From positions 248,001-312,000 of the forward strand of contig NZ_JABBXA010000003.1 of assembly GCF_014161445.1 (NCBI RefSeq): a DNA stretch of 64,000 bases, in the 5' to 3' direction. Positions 6,167 through 15,447 of the stretch are shown here, piece after piece; positions within the stretch are counted from its first letter, which is position 1; every line of letters begins with the position of its first letter. The position numbers were made by a program, and so were the translations under genes. The notes under the pieces are model-generated. The model ran no database searches. It saw nothing but the letters and a program-made list of their open reading frames with translations, and had not been told where the DNA came from. Origin of the DNA: Microbispora sp. H13382 (GTDB lineage: Bacteria > Actinomycetota > Actinomycetes > Streptosporangiales > Streptosporangiaceae).

Positions 6167-8884
6167 ATGAGTACGCCAGCGGAACGCTATGCCGCCTTCC
6201 GTGAGGGGCAGTCCGGAACCGGACCCGCGCTCGCCTCGTTCCGCGAACTATACGACTTCGAGCTCGACGACTTCCAGCTCGACGCCTGTCAGGCGCTAGA
6301 GGCCGGAGACGGCGTGCTGGTGGCCGCGCCGACCGGGTCGGGCAAGACGGTGGTGGGGGAGTTCGCCGTCCACCTGGCCCTGCAGCAGGGCCGCAAGTGC
6401 TTCTACACGACGCCGATCAAGGCGTTGTCCAACCAGAAGTACAACGACCTGGTCAGGCGGTACGGCGCGCGCAACGTCGGCCTGCTGACCGGCGACAACA
6501 GCGTCAACGGCGAGGCCCCGATCGTCATCATGACGACCGAGGTCCTGCGCAACATGCTGTACGCCGGCTCCAACACGCTGACCGGCCTCGCGTACGTGGT
6601 GATGGACGAGGTCCACTACCTGGCCGACCGGTTCCGCGGCGCGGTCTGGGAAGAGGTCATCATCCACCTGCCGGAGTCGGTGCGGGTGGTGGCCCTGTCG
6701 GCCACGGTCAGCAACGCCGAGGAGTTCGGCGAGTGGCTGGGGGAGGTGCGCGGCGACACCACGGTGATCGTGGACGAGCACCGCCCGGTCCCGCTGTGGC
6801 AGCACATGCTGGTCGGCAACAAGATGTTCGACCTGTTCGTCGACGAGGGCGACGGCACCCTGCGGGTCAACCCGTCGCTCATGCGCATCGCCCGAGACGA
6901 GATGCGGCTGGCCCAGGCCAGGGGCAGGCGGGGCTACTCGCGGCCGGGCCGGGGGACGACGCCGGGCCGCTCGGATGTGATCGAGAAGCTCGACGCCGAG
7001 GGGCTGCTGCCGGCGATCACCTTCATCTTCTCCAGGAACGGCTGCGACGCCGCCGTCATGCAGTGCCTCTACTCGGGGCTGCGCCTCACCACCGAGGCCG
7101 AGAGCCACGAGATCCGCCAGATCGTCGACGAGCGGACCGCGCACCTGCCCGACGAGGACCTCGCGGTGCTCGGCTACCTCGAATGGCGCGACTGCCTGGA
7201 GCGCGGTCTGGCCGCCCACCACGCGGGCATGCTCCCCGCGTTCAAGGAGGTCGTCGAGGAGCTGTTCACCAAGGGCCTGGTGAAGGCGGTCTTCGCGACC
7301 GAGACGCTGGCGCTCGGCATCAACATGCCGGCGAGGTCCGTGGTCATCGAGAAGCTCGACAAGTGGAACGGCGAGACCCACGCCGACCTGACCCCGGGGG
7401 AGTACACCCAGCTCACCGGCCGGGCCGGGCGGCGCGGCATCGACATCGAGGGCCACGCGGTGGTGGTCTGGCAGCCGGGGATGGACCCCCTCGCGGTCGC
7501 CGGTCTCGCCAGCACCCGCACCTATCCGCTGCGCTCCAGCTTCCAGCCGTCGTACAACATGGCGGTCAACCTCGTCGGGCAGGTCGGCAGGGAGCGGGCG
7601 CGGACGCTGCTGGAGGACTCCTTCGCCCAGTTCCAGGCCGACCGCGCCGTGGTGGGCCTGGCCCGCCAGCTCCGCAAGGCGGAGCAGGCCCTGGAGGGCT
7701 ACGCCGAGGCCATGACCTGCCACCTCGGCGACTTCGAGGAGTACGCGGCGATGCGCAGGCGGCTGTCGGACCGCGAGGCCGAGCTGTCGCGCCAGCGGGG
7801 GGCGGCCCGCCGGGCCCAGGCCGTGCAGTCGCTGGAGGTCCTCAAGCCCGGCGACGTCATCCGGGTTCCGGGAGGACGTCGCGCGGGCATCGCGGTCGTG
7901 CTCGACCCGGGCGTCAACGGCCGGGGGCACGACGGTCCCGCGCCGCTCGTGCTGACGATCGGCAAGCAGGTCAAGCGCCTGTCGGCGGCCGACTTCCCGG
8001 TGCCGGTCGAGCCGGTCGACAAGATCAGGATTCCGAAGGGCTTCAACCCGCGCTCACCGAAGGAACGGGCCAACCTGGTCTCGACCGTGCACGCGAAGCT
8101 GGGCGACCGCGACCTCGGCAAGCCGCCGCGGGCGCGCGACCACGCCCAGGAGGACGAGGAGATCACGCGCCTGCGGCGGGAGCTGCGCCAGCACCCCTGC
8201 CACGGCTGCGACGAGCGTGAGGACCACGCCCGCTGGGCCGAGCGCTACCACAAGCTGCTCCGGGAGACCGAGGGGCTGCGCCGCCGGGTCGAGGGGCGCT
8301 CCCACGTCATCGCCCGCACCTTCGACCGGGTCTGCGGCGTGCTGGACCAGCTCGGCTACCTGGACGGCGAGACCGTCACGGAGCAGGGCCGCAGGCTCGC
8401 CTCGCTGTACACCGAGCTGGACCTGCTCACGGCCGAGTGCCTGCGCGCCGGGATCTGGAACCGCCTCGACCCCGCCGAGCTGGCCGCGTGCGTGTCCTCG
8501 CTGGTGTACGAGTCGCGGCAGGCCGACGACGTCCGCAGCCCCAAGATCCCGGCCGGCGCCACCCGCGACGCCCTCGGGGAGATGGTGCGGCTGTGGGGCG
8601 AGCTGGAGGGCATCGAGGAGGACCACGGCCTGTCGTTCGTGCGCGAGCCCGACGTCGGCTTCGCCTGGGCGGCCTTCCGCTGGGCCAAGGGCCACAGCCT
8701 CGACGCCGTGCTGACCGACTGCGACCTCGCGGCGGGCGACTTCGTCCGCTGGATCAAGCAGCTGCTCGACCTGCTCGGCCAGCTGCGGGACGCCGCGCCC
8801 AAGGGGAGCAAGGTCGCCGACAACGCCGCCAAGGCCATCGACGCCATGCGCCGCGGGGTCGTCGCCTACTCCTCCGTCAGCTGA
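6167..8884 (+). CDS. helY: HelY-type DEAD/DEAH-box RNA helicase
   Basis: A 905-residue Ski2/Mtr4-like superfamily 2 helicase. Visible motifs: Walker A APTGSGKT (residue ~50), DEVH box MDEVHYL (~147), motif III LSATVSN (~179), and motif VI TGRAGRRGID (~420). A long C-terminal part with a DSHCT-type domain, including the CHGCDERE segment near residue 680, matches HelY proteins. It probably unwinds structured RNA for decay. The start at 6167 matches where family proteins begin (TPAERYAAFREG) and follows a leaderless-type hexamer; the ATG at 6125, 14 codons upstream and with a better ribosome-binding site, is the alternative. It is convergent with the RNB gene, 9 bp apart. Confidence 0.9.
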   Translation: MSTPAERYAAFREGQSGTGPALASFRELYDFELDDFQLDACQALEAGDGVLVAAPTGSGKTVVGEFAVHLALQQGRKCFYTTPIKALSNQKYNDLVRRYGARNVGLLTGDNSVNGEAPIVIMTTEVLRNMLYAGSNTLTGLAYVVMDEVHYLADRFRGAVWEEVIIHLPESVRVVALSATVSNAEEFGEWLGEVRGDTTVIVDEHRPVPLWQHMLVGNKMFDLFVDEGDGTLRVNPSLMRIARDEMRLAQARGRRGYSRPGRGTTPGRSDVIEKLDAEGLLPAITFIFSRNGCDAAVMQCLYSGLRLTTEAESHEIRQIVDERTAHLPDEDLAVLGYLEWRDCLERGLAAHHAGMLPAFKEVVEELFTKGLVKAVFATETLALGINMPARSVVIEKLDKWNGETHADLTPGEYTQLTGRAGRRGIDIEGHAVVVWQPGMDPLAVAGLASTRTYPLRSSFQPSYNMAVNLVGQVGRERARTLLEDSFAQFQADRAVVGLARQLRKAEQALEGYAEAMTCHLGDFEEYAAMRRRLSDREAELSRQRGAARRAQAVQSLEVLKPGDVIRVPGGRRAGIAVVLDPGVNGRGHDGPAPLVLTIGKQVKRLSAADFPVPVEPVDKIRIPKGFNPRSPKERANLVSTVHAKLGDRDLGKPPRARDHAQEDEEITRLRRELRQHPCHGCDEREDHARWAERYHKLLRETEGLRRRVEGRSHVIARTFDRVCGVLDQLGYLDGETVTEQGRRLASLYTELDLLTAECLRAGIWNRLDPAELAACVSSLVYESRQADDVRSPKIPAGATRDALGEMVRLWGELEGIEEDHGLSFVREPDVGFAWAAFRWAKGHSLDAVLTDCDLAAGDFVRWIKQLLDLLGQLRDAAPKGSKVADNAAKAIDAMRRGVVAYSSVS

Positions 8885-8893
8885 CCCGCGGGC

Positions 8894-10321
8894 TCAGACG
8901 GCCGCGAAGCGGACCTCGCGGGTGGCGGGGTCGGCGCGCGTGAGCCGTACGGGGACGCGCTCGCCGAGCGGCAGCCGGTCGCCGTCGCAACGGGCGATCA
9001 CGGCGGGCTCGGCGACCTGCACCTGCCCGCCCGGTTTCCCGTCGGTGACGTCGATGACGACGGCCTCGAAGACCTGTCCGATCCGGGGCCGCAGCACGGC
9101 CGCCTCGACCAGGTCCACGCAGGCCCGCTCCACCCCGCCGGCCCGCCTGCCGCCCGCGGCCATCTGCTCAGGAAGCTCGGGCAGCGCCCGCGTGACCTCC
9201 TCGGCGACCGGGCCGCCCGCGGCCACGGCCAGGCAGACCTCGGTGGCGTACCGGTCGACCAGCCGCCGCAGCGGCGCGGTGACGTGCGCGTACGGCGCGC
9301 CCATGGCGGCGTGCAGCGCCCGCGCCGGAGGGGCGCCGTCGAAGGAGACGTAGGCCGCGCCGCGCAGCAGCACCGTCGACTCGTGCAGGAAGGCGGCATG
9401 GCCCGGAATCTTGGGATCGATCCCGTGCACGACCTCGGCGTACGACACGCCGGCGGGCCAGGGCACGCCGAGCGCGGCGGCGACCCTGCGGACCTTGCCG
9501 ACGTCCTCCGGGCCCGCTTCGGGCAGGACCCGGAGCACGCCGACACCCGCGTCCAGCATCATCCGGGCCGCCGCCATGCCGGTGAGCAGCGAGATCTGGG
9601 CGTTCCACGCCTCGCAGGGATGGTTGGTGCGGAACTCCACCCGGTAGCCGCCGTCCCCGTCGGGGACCACCTGCTGCTCCGGGGTCGGCAGGGACAGTCC
9701 GCCCCTGGCCCGCTCCCGCTCCAGCCGCAGCGGGCCCACCTCGGCGAGCAGCGCGAGCGTCCCCTCCGCCCGGCCGGTGTCCACGGCCGCCTGGACGGTG
9801 TCGTAGTCGAGCCGCTCGCGGCTGCGTACCAGGGCCCGGCGCAGGTCCACCGCCTCGATCTCGCCGTCGGAGCCGAGATCGAGCCGCCACAGAGCCGCCG
9901 GACGGACCTGCCCGGGCAGCAGGCTGGCCGCGCCCTCCGACAGGAGCGGCGGGTGCAGCGGGACCCGCTCGCCGGCCATGTAGATCGTCTGCGCGCGCAC
10001 CCTGGCCTCACCGTCGATCGCCCCGCCGGGCCGGACGAACGCCCCGACGTCGGCGATCGCGTACCAGACGCGGTAGCCCGCCCCGCGCCGCTCGACGCAC
10101 AGCGCCTGGTCGAGGTCCATCGAGCCGGGCGGATCGATGGTCACCAGCGGCAGATCGGTCCGATCCTCCCCGTCCGTGACGGGGGACGCGGCGGCCCGCT
10201 CGGCTTCCTCCAGTACCGGGGCGGGGAAACCATCCGGCAGGTCGAAATCGCTGCGAATGCGGGCGAATCCGTCGCGGAGCCCGTTCGCTGTGTCGTCTAA
10301 GCGGATCATCGTGCGCGGCAC
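8894..10321 (-). CDS. RNB-domain ribonuclease (RNase II/R catalytic domain)
   Basis: A 475-residue 3'-5' exoribonuclease-like protein. The RNB domain spans about residues 50-380; the Asp cluster that binds the catalytic Mg2+ is visible in DPPGSMDLDQAL near residue 64, followed by YAIADVGAFV and the LLSEGAASLLPGQ segment. Compared with RNase R it lacks long N-terminal cold-shock domains and has only a short C-terminal beta domain, a form common in actinobacteria. The GTG at 10321 is 6 bases after a TAGGTT hexamer; the ATG at 10309 is the alternative. RNA decay or processing is the likely role. Confidence 0.9.
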   Translation of the reverse strand: MPRTMIRLDDTANGLRDGFARIRSDFDLPDGFPAPVLEEAERAAASPVTDGEDRTDLPLVTIDPPGSMDLDQALCVERRGAGYRVWYAIADVGAFVRPGGAIDGEARVRAQTIYMAGERVPLHPPLLSEGAASLLPGQVRPAALWRLDLGSDGEIEAVDLRRALVRSRERLDYDTVQAAVDTGRAEGTLALLAEVGPLRLERERARGGLSLPTPEQQVVPDGDGGYRVEFRTNHPCEAWNAQISLLTGMAAARMMLDAGVGVLRVLPEAGPEDVGKVRRVAAALGVPWPAGVSYAEVVHGIDPKIPGHAAFLHESTVLLRGAAYVSFDGAPPARALHAAMGAPYAHVTAPLRRLVDRYATEVCLAVAAGGPVAEEVTRALPELPEQMAAGGRRAGGVERACVDLVEAAVLRPRIGQVFEAVVIDVTDGKPGGQVQVAEPAVIARCDGDRLPLGERVPVRLTRADPATREVRFAAV

Positions 10322-10327
10322 GCGATC

Positions 10328-10333
10328 AACCTA
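10328..10333 (-). promoter_or_regulatory. candidate -10 of a leaderless promoter (RNB gene)
   Basis: On the minus strand TAGGTT ends 6 bases before the GTG at 10321, with no ribosome-binding site between them. Confidence 0.4.
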
Positions 10334-10357
10334 CCCGAGTGCGGACATTCCAGGCTG

Positions 10358-11128
10358 TCAGCCGATGAAGTCCTGGACGAGCGCCACGAGCTCCTTCGGC
10401 CGCTCGGCCATCACGATGTGCCCGCTGTCCAACTCCTCGTACGAGGCCCCCGGGATGGCGGCGGCCAGCTCGCGGCAGTTCTCCACAGGGACCAGCGCGT
10501 CGCGGGCGCATCCGATCACCAGTGTCGGCGCCTGGACCCGCGGCAGCAGATCGTGGACGTCCAGTCGCAGGGCGAGATCGATCTGCCGGAGCCTGCCCGC
10601 ATTGGCCCGATAGGCCGCGGCGAGCTCCTCCACAGCCGCCCGGCCGATGGAATTCAGATGCGCGCGGCTGAATGCGAGCAGCATCGTGTACCGCGGGAAA
10701 GTGCCGGCATCACCGGCGAGATCGCGCCAGACGGTCAACGCGTTGCGCAGGTACTCGTCGCCGAGTCCGGCGAAGCCCGCGACCGACACGAGGCCGCGGA
10801 CCAGGTCGGGCCGGACGGCGGCGAGCGCGGCGGCCACCGCGGCGCCCAAGGAGTGCCCGACCACGTCGGCGGGTCCCTGTCCCAGATCGGAGATCACCGC
10901 GGCGAGCTGCTCGGCGAGCAGCTCGACCGTGAGCTCGCCCCCGTCGTCCCGCGCCGCGTCGCTGCCCGAAAGATCCGGCAGCACCACCATGGCGGCCTCC
11001 GCGAACGCCCCGGCCACGCCGTCCCAGGCCGTCGAGCCCGGACTGCCCCCGTGCACCAGTACGAGCGGGCGGCCCTCGCCCATCACCCGGTACGGCACCC
11101 GCGCGGTGCCCACCGTGATTTCCCTCAT
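10358..11128 (-). CDS. alpha/beta-fold hydrolase
   Basis: A 256-residue serine hydrolase. Nucleophile elbow GHSLGAA (Ser near residue 88), oxyanion region LVHGGSPGS near residue 23, catalytic Asp in GCARDALVPV and His in SGHIVMAE complete the triad in the usual order. The start at 11128 follows a GGGAGA ribosome-binding site; upstream in-frame codons carry no family sequence. It stands divergent from an XRE-family regulator, with a palindrome in the 139-bp gap, so it is probably the regulator's target. The substrate is unknown. Confidence 0.88.
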   Translation of the reverse strand: MREITVGTARVPYRVMGEGRPLVLVHGGSPGSTAWDGVAGAFAEAAMVVLPDLSGSDAARDDGGELTVELLAEQLAAVISDLGQGPADVVGHSLGAAVAAALAAVRPDLVRGLVSVAGFAGLGDEYLRNALTVWRDLAGDAGTFPRYTMLLAFSRAHLNSIGRAAVEELAAAYRANAGRLRQIDLALRLDVHDLLPRVQAPTLVIGCARDALVPVENCRELAAAIPGASYEELDSGHIVMAERPKELVALVQDFIG

Positions 11129-11204
11129 GTCCGTCTCCCGTTCTCGTCGCCGATGCCGGAGACGCTGCCAGGAGCGTGCGGCGATGAGGAGAGGAGGGGA
11201 TTGC

Positions 11205-11223
11205 CTAGGACCGGCTCTCCTAG
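11205..11223. promoter_or_regulatory. palindromic operator candidate between hydrolase and XRE regulator
   Basis: A perfect inverted repeat CTAGGA-N7-TCCTAG lies midway in the 139-bp divergent gap. Its position and symmetry suit a dimeric helix-turn-helix regulator controlling both the hydrolase and its own gene. No binding data; this is inference from layout. Confidence 0.5.
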
Positions 11224-11267
11224 CGTGCGCGGGACGGGAAGGGGCCGGGACGCTCAGGATGGATGAC

Positions 11268-12122
11268 ATGAAGATGGACCGGACCAAGCTGGCCGACTTC
11301 CTCCGCCGTTCCCGCGAGCGGCTCCGGCCGCAGGAGGTCGGACTGGCCGCCGGACCCCGGCGCCGCACGCCGGGTCTGCGCCGTGAAGAGGTGGCCCAGC
11401 TGGCCGGGGTGTCGGCCGACTACGTGATGCGGCTCGAGCAGGCGCGCGGCTCCCAGCCGTCGGCCCAGCTGCTGACCGCACTCGCCCGGGCTCTGCGGCT
11501 GACCGAGGACGAAAGGGATCACCTCTACCTGCTGGCGGGTCACCGCCCGCCCGAAGGGGCGCGCGCCGGAGATCACGTCCGTCCCGGTCTGCTCTATCTC
11601 CTCGACCGGCTGGGCGAGACGCCGGCCCAGCTCCTCAACGACCTCGGGGATCTGCTCGCGCAGAACGCCCTGGCGGAGGCCCTGTTCGGATGCGTGTGCA
11701 CGATCGCGGAACCGGACCGGAACATCGTGTGGCGCTGGTTCACCGACCCGTCCGTGCGCGAGCCGTACCCCACCGAGGAGCACGACCGTCTCAGCCGACT
11801 GCACGTCGCGGACCTGCGCGCCGCCGCGACACGTCGTGGCTACGATCGGCCTTCGAGCTCGCTGGTCGACCGGATCGGGGCGGCGAGCGAGGAGTTCGCC
11901 GCCCTCTGGCAGCGGCACGAGGTCGCCGTGCGCCGCGCCAGCCGGCTGCGTGTCATGCATCCGTCCGTCGGGCCCATCGAGTTCGACTACGAGCTGCTGC
12001 AGACGCAGGCCGCGGATCAGCGCCTCCGCCTGTTCACGCCGCCGCCCGGTTCCAGGAGCATCGAGGCTTTGGAGCTCCTGCGTGTAGTGGGCCCGGAGAC
12101 CGCCCACCGCGGTCACCGATGA
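11268..12122 (+). CDS. XRE-family transcriptional regulator with MmyB-like ligand domain
   Basis: A 284-residue regulator. Residues ~4-75 form a lambda-repressor-type helix-turn-helix (RRTPGLRREEVAQLAGVS, then YVMRLEQARGSQPS), and the rest is the MmyB-like PAS-type domain common in actinomycetes (LLNDLGDLLAQN, VWRWFTDPSVRE, SVGPIEFDYELL). This family usually regulates a neighbouring oxidoreductase or hydrolase gene. The ATG at 11268 has an AGGA ribosome-binding site 8 bases upstream; in-frame ATGs at 11259 and 11274 are alternatives. Confidence 0.9.
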   Translation: MKMDRTKLADFLRRSRERLRPQEVGLAAGPRRRTPGLRREEVAQLAGVSADYVMRLEQARGSQPSAQLLTALARALRLTEDERDHLYLLAGHRPPEGARAGDHVRPGLLYLLDRLGETPAQLLNDLGDLLAQNALAEALFGCVCTIAEPDRNIVWRWFTDPSVREPYPTEEHDRLSRLHVADLRAAATRRGYDRPSSSLVDRIGAASEEFAALWQRHEVAVRRASRLRVMHPSVGPIEFDYELLQTQAADQRLRLFTPPPGSRSIEALELLRVVGPETAHRGHR

Positions 12123-12143
12123 GAGCCTCCCGCGCGGCGGGGC

Positions 12144-13040
12144 TCAGGCCAGCGTGGCGAGCAGGCGGTTGAGCGGGCTGTCCAGGCCGTACTTCTCCGA
12201 CAGCGCGACCAGCCGCTCGGGATGGCGCGGCGCGGCGGGCAGGGTGACGTCGACGTCCGGGACCGGGACGTCGCGGGCCACCCGGACGACGAGGGGGGCG
12301 ACCTCCAGGTAGTCGCGGGCGGCGGCGAGCTTGTTGCGGGCGCCCGCCGGGAAGCCGTCGGCGCCGCCGTCGTCCAGCGCGGCGAGCAGCGCGGACAGCG
12401 ACCCGAAGCGCGTGACGAGGGCCGCCGCCGTCTTCTCGCCGATGCCGGCGACGCCGGGCAGGCCGTCGCTCGGGTCGCCGCGCAGCGTCGCGAAGTCGGC
12501 GTACGCCCGGCCCGGGATGCCGTACTTCTCGCGGACGAACGCCTCGTCGATGATCTGAAGGTTACGAATGCCCCGTACTGTGTAAAGGGCCCGGCACGGC
12601 TTCTCGTCGTCCACGAGCTGGAACAGGTCACGGTCGCCGGTCACGATGTCCACGGCGGAGGTGGCGGCGGTCGCGTAGGTGCCGATCACGTCGTCGGCCT
12701 CGTAGCCCCCGACGCCGACGCGGGCGACGCCGAGCGCGTCCAGGACCTCCTCGATCACCGGGACCTGCGGGGCCAGCGTGTCCGGCACCTGTTCCTCGTC
12801 GCCGCTCGCCACCCGGTGCGCCTTGTACGACGGGATCGCGGCCACCCGGAACGCCGGCCGCCAGTCGGCGTCCATGCAGGCCACGATCTGGGTGGGGGAG
12901 TGCTGCCGCACCAGGGTGGCGATCATGTCGAGGAGCCCGCGCACCGCGTTGACCGGCATGCCGTCCGGCGAGGTCACCGACTCCGGGACCCCGTAGAAGG
13001 CGCGGAAGTACAGCGACGGAGTGTCGAGAAGCATCAGCAC
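12144..13040 (-). CDS. 5'-3' exonuclease (DNA polymerase I N-domain type)
   Basis: A stand-alone 298-residue 5' nuclease of the FEN/Pol I 5'-3' exonuclease family, expected to remove RNA primers or flaps. Metal-binding acidic motifs are visible: LLDTPSLYFRAFYG at the start, GGYEADDVIGTY near residue 110, TGDRDLFQLV near residue 131, and the helix-hairpin-helix LRGDPSDGLPGVAGIGEKTA near residue 187. No polymerase domain follows. The first codon is GTG at 13040; ATG at 13034 is equally possible. It is convergent with the XRE regulator, 21 bp apart. Confidence 0.92.
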   Translation of the reverse strand: MLMLLDTPSLYFRAFYGVPESVTSPDGMPVNAVRGLLDMIATLVRQHSPTQIVACMDADWRPAFRVAAIPSYKAHRVASGDEEQVPDTLAPQVPVIEEVLDALGVARVGVGGYEADDVIGTYATAATSAVDIVTGDRDLFQLVDDEKPCRALYTVRGIRNLQIIDEAFVREKYGIPGRAYADFATLRGDPSDGLPGVAGIGEKTAAALVTRFGSLSALLAALDDGGADGFPAGARNKLAAARDYLEVAPLVVRVARDVPVPDVDVTLPAAPRHPERLVALSEKYGLDSPLNRLLATLA

Positions 13041-13077
13041 CCTGCCATTGTCACGCCTGTCAGGAGTGCGGTGGGCC

Positions 13078-13956
13078 CTATCCGGTCACCGCGACGGCCA
13101 GCAGGCAGGTGTCGTCCTCGGGGTTGGGGCCGCCGATCGCCTCCACCAGGCCGTCGAGGCCCGCGTCGAGATCCGCTCCGGCCGCGCCGAGGCCGGTCGC
13201 CACGGCCGCCTCCACGATGAGGGACACCCCCGCGCCGATGTCGCGCGAGCGGCGCTCGACCAGGCCGTCGGTGAACATCAGCAGCAGGTCGCCGGGCTCG
13301 AGGCGGACGTCGGCCACCCCGTACGGCAGGCTCGACGTCGCCCCGAGCACGACCCCCCGGGGCGCCCCGAGCTGGCGCGCGCCCCCGCGGCGCACCAGTA
13401 TCGGGGCGGGGTGACCCGCCTGTGCCCACGTGAAAAGGCGGGTCGCCGGGTCGAAGTGGCCGCACACCGCGGTCGCGGTGGTGTCGTCCAGCCGGGTGAG
13501 CACCAGGGTGTTCAGCCACGTCAGCAGCATGCCGGGGCAGGCTCCGGTCATGCTCAGGCCGAGCAGCGCGTGCCGCAGCTGCGCCATCTCGGCGATCGCG
13601 GGCAGGCCGTGCCCGGACACGTCGCCCACCGCGAGGAACATGCGGCCGTCGGGCAGCGGAGCGGCGTCGTACCAGTCGCCCCCGAGGCTCGACGCGCGGC
13701 CCGCCGGGACGTACCGTACGGCGATCCGGGCGTAGGGCAGGTCGATCGACGCGCCCGGCTCGGGCAGGATCGCCTCCCGCAGTGCCAGCGTGACGCGGCG
13801 CTCCTCGACGGCCCGTTCCCGCCGCTCCGCCCAGCGCCGTCCGCCGATGTTCTTGCCCGGAAGGATGCCGACGGGGGCGGCACCGGGCGTCGCGCCCGGG
13901 TCGCGGTCGTCCGCGGGGGGAAGGGCCGGCCTTGTGCCGCCCACTACGCCGACCAT
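13078..13956 (-). CDS. PP2C-family SpoIIE-type serine phosphatase
   Basis: A 292-residue phosphatase without a sensor or kinase domain. After about 45 low-complexity residues comes a short helix and then the SpoIIE/PPM domain, with metal ligands in GGDWYDAAPL (~residue 93), VGDVSGHGLPA (~114), FTDGLVERR (~229) and PEDDTCLLAV near the end. Such proteins dephosphorylate anti-anti-sigma factors in partner-switching pathways. No anti-sigma or STAS gene is in the window, so the partner lies elsewhere. Confidence 0.9.
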   Translation of the reverse strand: MVGVVGGTRPALPPADDRDPGATPGAAPVGILPGKNIGGRRWAERRERAVEERRVTLALREAILPEPGASIDLPYARIAVRYVPAGRASSLGGDWYDAAPLPDGRMFLAVGDVSGHGLPAIAEMAQLRHALLGLSMTGACPGMLLTWLNTLVLTRLDDTTATAVCGHFDPATRLFTWAQAGHPAPILVRRGGARQLGAPRGVVLGATSSLPYGVADVRLEPGDLLLMFTDGLVERRSRDIGAGVSLIVEAAVATGLGAAGADLDAGLDGLVEAIGGPNPEDDTCLLAVAVTG

Positions 13957-14152
13957 TTGTCTCGCTCTCGATGTTGCTCGTGCACTGCCGTTGGGACGTT
14001 CCGTGATCGCCCTGACGCGGAGCGTAGCAGTCCTGCATTACCCGGGGGTTGGTTTTCTTCTATGCCGTGGAATAAGCCAGAGCCCCGCGAAGCTCGCCCG
14101 CGTGGCGCCTGTGGTACAAGCACCTGAGTGTGTCGCCGGAGTCCGCGCTCGT

Positions 14153-14158
14153 TAGATT
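14153..14158 (+). promoter_or_regulatory. candidate -10 of a leaderless promoter (M24 peptidase)
   Basis: TAGATT ends 7 bases before the GTG at 14166; this is among the closest matches to TANNNT spacing in the window and supports GTG 14166 over ATG 14175. The remaining 209-bp gap to the SpoIIE gene shows no other feature that I can support. Confidence 0.45.
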
Positions 14159-14165
14159 AGGTCGC

Positions 14166-15293
14166 GTGACGACGATGTCCCAGGAACCCTCCGACCTGTA
14201 TCCCACGACCCGCCCGGCAGCCGTACGGGAGGCCGTCGGCCGCGCCGGTCTCGACGCGCTGCTGCTGACACCCGGCCCGGACCTGCGTTACGTGACCGGC
14301 TACGACGCCCTGCCGCTGGAACGCCTGACCTGCCTCGTCGTGCCCGCGTCCGGCGAGCCGTTCCTCATGGTGCCGCGCCTGGAACTGCCGGCCGCCGAGC
14401 ACTCGCCGGCCTCCCGGCTCGGCGTCGAGTTCGTGGCGTGGGACGAGACCGACGACCCGTTCGCCGAGGTGACCCGCCGCCTGGGCCCGGTCGCCAGGGT
14501 CGGGCTCGCCGACCGGATGTGGGCGATGCAGTCGCTGCGATTCCGGGCCGCCATGCCCGGGGTCGAGCAGGTGCTGGCCGGGAGCGTCCTGCGCGAGTTG
14601 CGCATGCGCAAGTCGCCGGCCGAGGCCGCGGCGCTGGCGGAGGCGGGGGCGGCCATCGACGCCGTGCACAACATGGTGCCCCAGTTGCTCAAGGCCGGCC
14701 GCACCGAGCGCGAGGTCGGCAAGGACATCGCGGAGGCGATCATCGACGCGGGGCACGCGCGGGTCGACTTCGTGATCGTGGGCTCGGGACCGAACGGCGC
14801 CAGCCCGCACGCCGAGGTGAGCGACCGGGTGATCCGGCCCGGTGAGCCCGTGGTGGTGGACATCGGCGGCACGATGCCGAGCGGCTACTGCTCGGACTCC
14901 ACCCGGGTCTACTGCGTGGGCGAGCCCCCGGCGGAGTTCACGGCGTACTACGAGGTGCTCAAGCGCGCTCAGGAGGCCGCCTGCGCCCACGTGAGGCCGG
15001 GCGTGAGCTGCGAGTCGGTGGACGCCGCCGCCCGCGAGGTGATCGCGGAGGCGGGGTACGGCGAGTACTTCATCCACCGCACCGGCCACGGCATCGGCCT
15101 GGAGACGCACGAGGAGCCGTACATCGTCACGGGCAACGCCGAGGAGATGCGGCCGGGGTTCGCGTTCTCCGTGGAGCCGGGCATCTACCTGCCCGGACGG
15201 CACGGCGCCCGGATCGAGGACATCGTCGTCTGCGGCGAGACCGCCGGCGAGCGGATGAACCACACCACCAGGGACCTGGTCGTCGTGGACTGA
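14166..15293 (+). CDS. M24 family metallopeptidase (Xaa-Pro aminopeptidase-like)
   Basis: A 375-residue cytosolic metallopeptidase that would remove N-terminal residues next to proline. N-terminal creatinase-like domain (about residues 10-140, with LRYVTGYDALPLERL) and C-terminal pita-bread domain with the five metal ligands: two Asp in VVDIGGTMPSGYCSDSTRVY, His in HRTGHGIGLETHEEPY, Glu in VEPGIYLPG and Glu in ARIEDIVV. All ligands are present, so it should be active. Confidence 0.93.
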   Translation: MTTMSQEPSDLYPTTRPAAVREAVGRAGLDALLLTPGPDLRYVTGYDALPLERLTCLVVPASGEPFLMVPRLELPAAEHSPASRLGVEFVAWDETDDPFAEVTRRLGPVARVGLADRMWAMQSLRFRAAMPGVEQVLAGSVLRELRMRKSPAEAAALAEAGAAIDAVHNMVPQLLKAGRTEREVGKDIAEAIIDAGHARVDFVIVGSGPNGASPHAEVSDRVIRPGEPVVVDIGGTMPSGYCSDSTRVYCVGEPPAEFTAYYEVLKRAQEAACAHVRPGVSCESVDAAAREVIAEAGYGEYFIHRTGHGIGLETHEEPYIVTGNAEEMRPGFAFSVEPGIYLPGRHGARIEDIVVCGETAGERMNHTTRDLVVVD

Positions 15294-15335
15294 TGCGGCC
15301 GCCCCTCGGCAAGGGTCGTCTCTCACTGCCTGTCG

Positions 15336-15368
15336 CTCCGATCGTCGGAGTGGCGATTCGAGCTATAG
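15336..15368 (+). promoter_or_regulatory. hairpin and candidate promoter before the hydrolase gene
   Basis: CTCCGA-TCG-TCGGAG (15336-15350) is a perfect 6-bp inverted repeat, possibly a weak terminator for the M24 gene or an operator. It is followed by TATAGT at 15363-15368, a good -10 hexamer about 80 bases before the hydrolase start. No convincing -35 hexamer is seen. Confidence 0.3.
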
Positions 15369-15447
15369 TCGCTTCGTCCTCGGCGGTCTAGGCTGCGCGT
15401 GGGGGCAGTGCAGTGCCAGGCGGGCCCGTCCGTTGTGGAGGCTTGAG

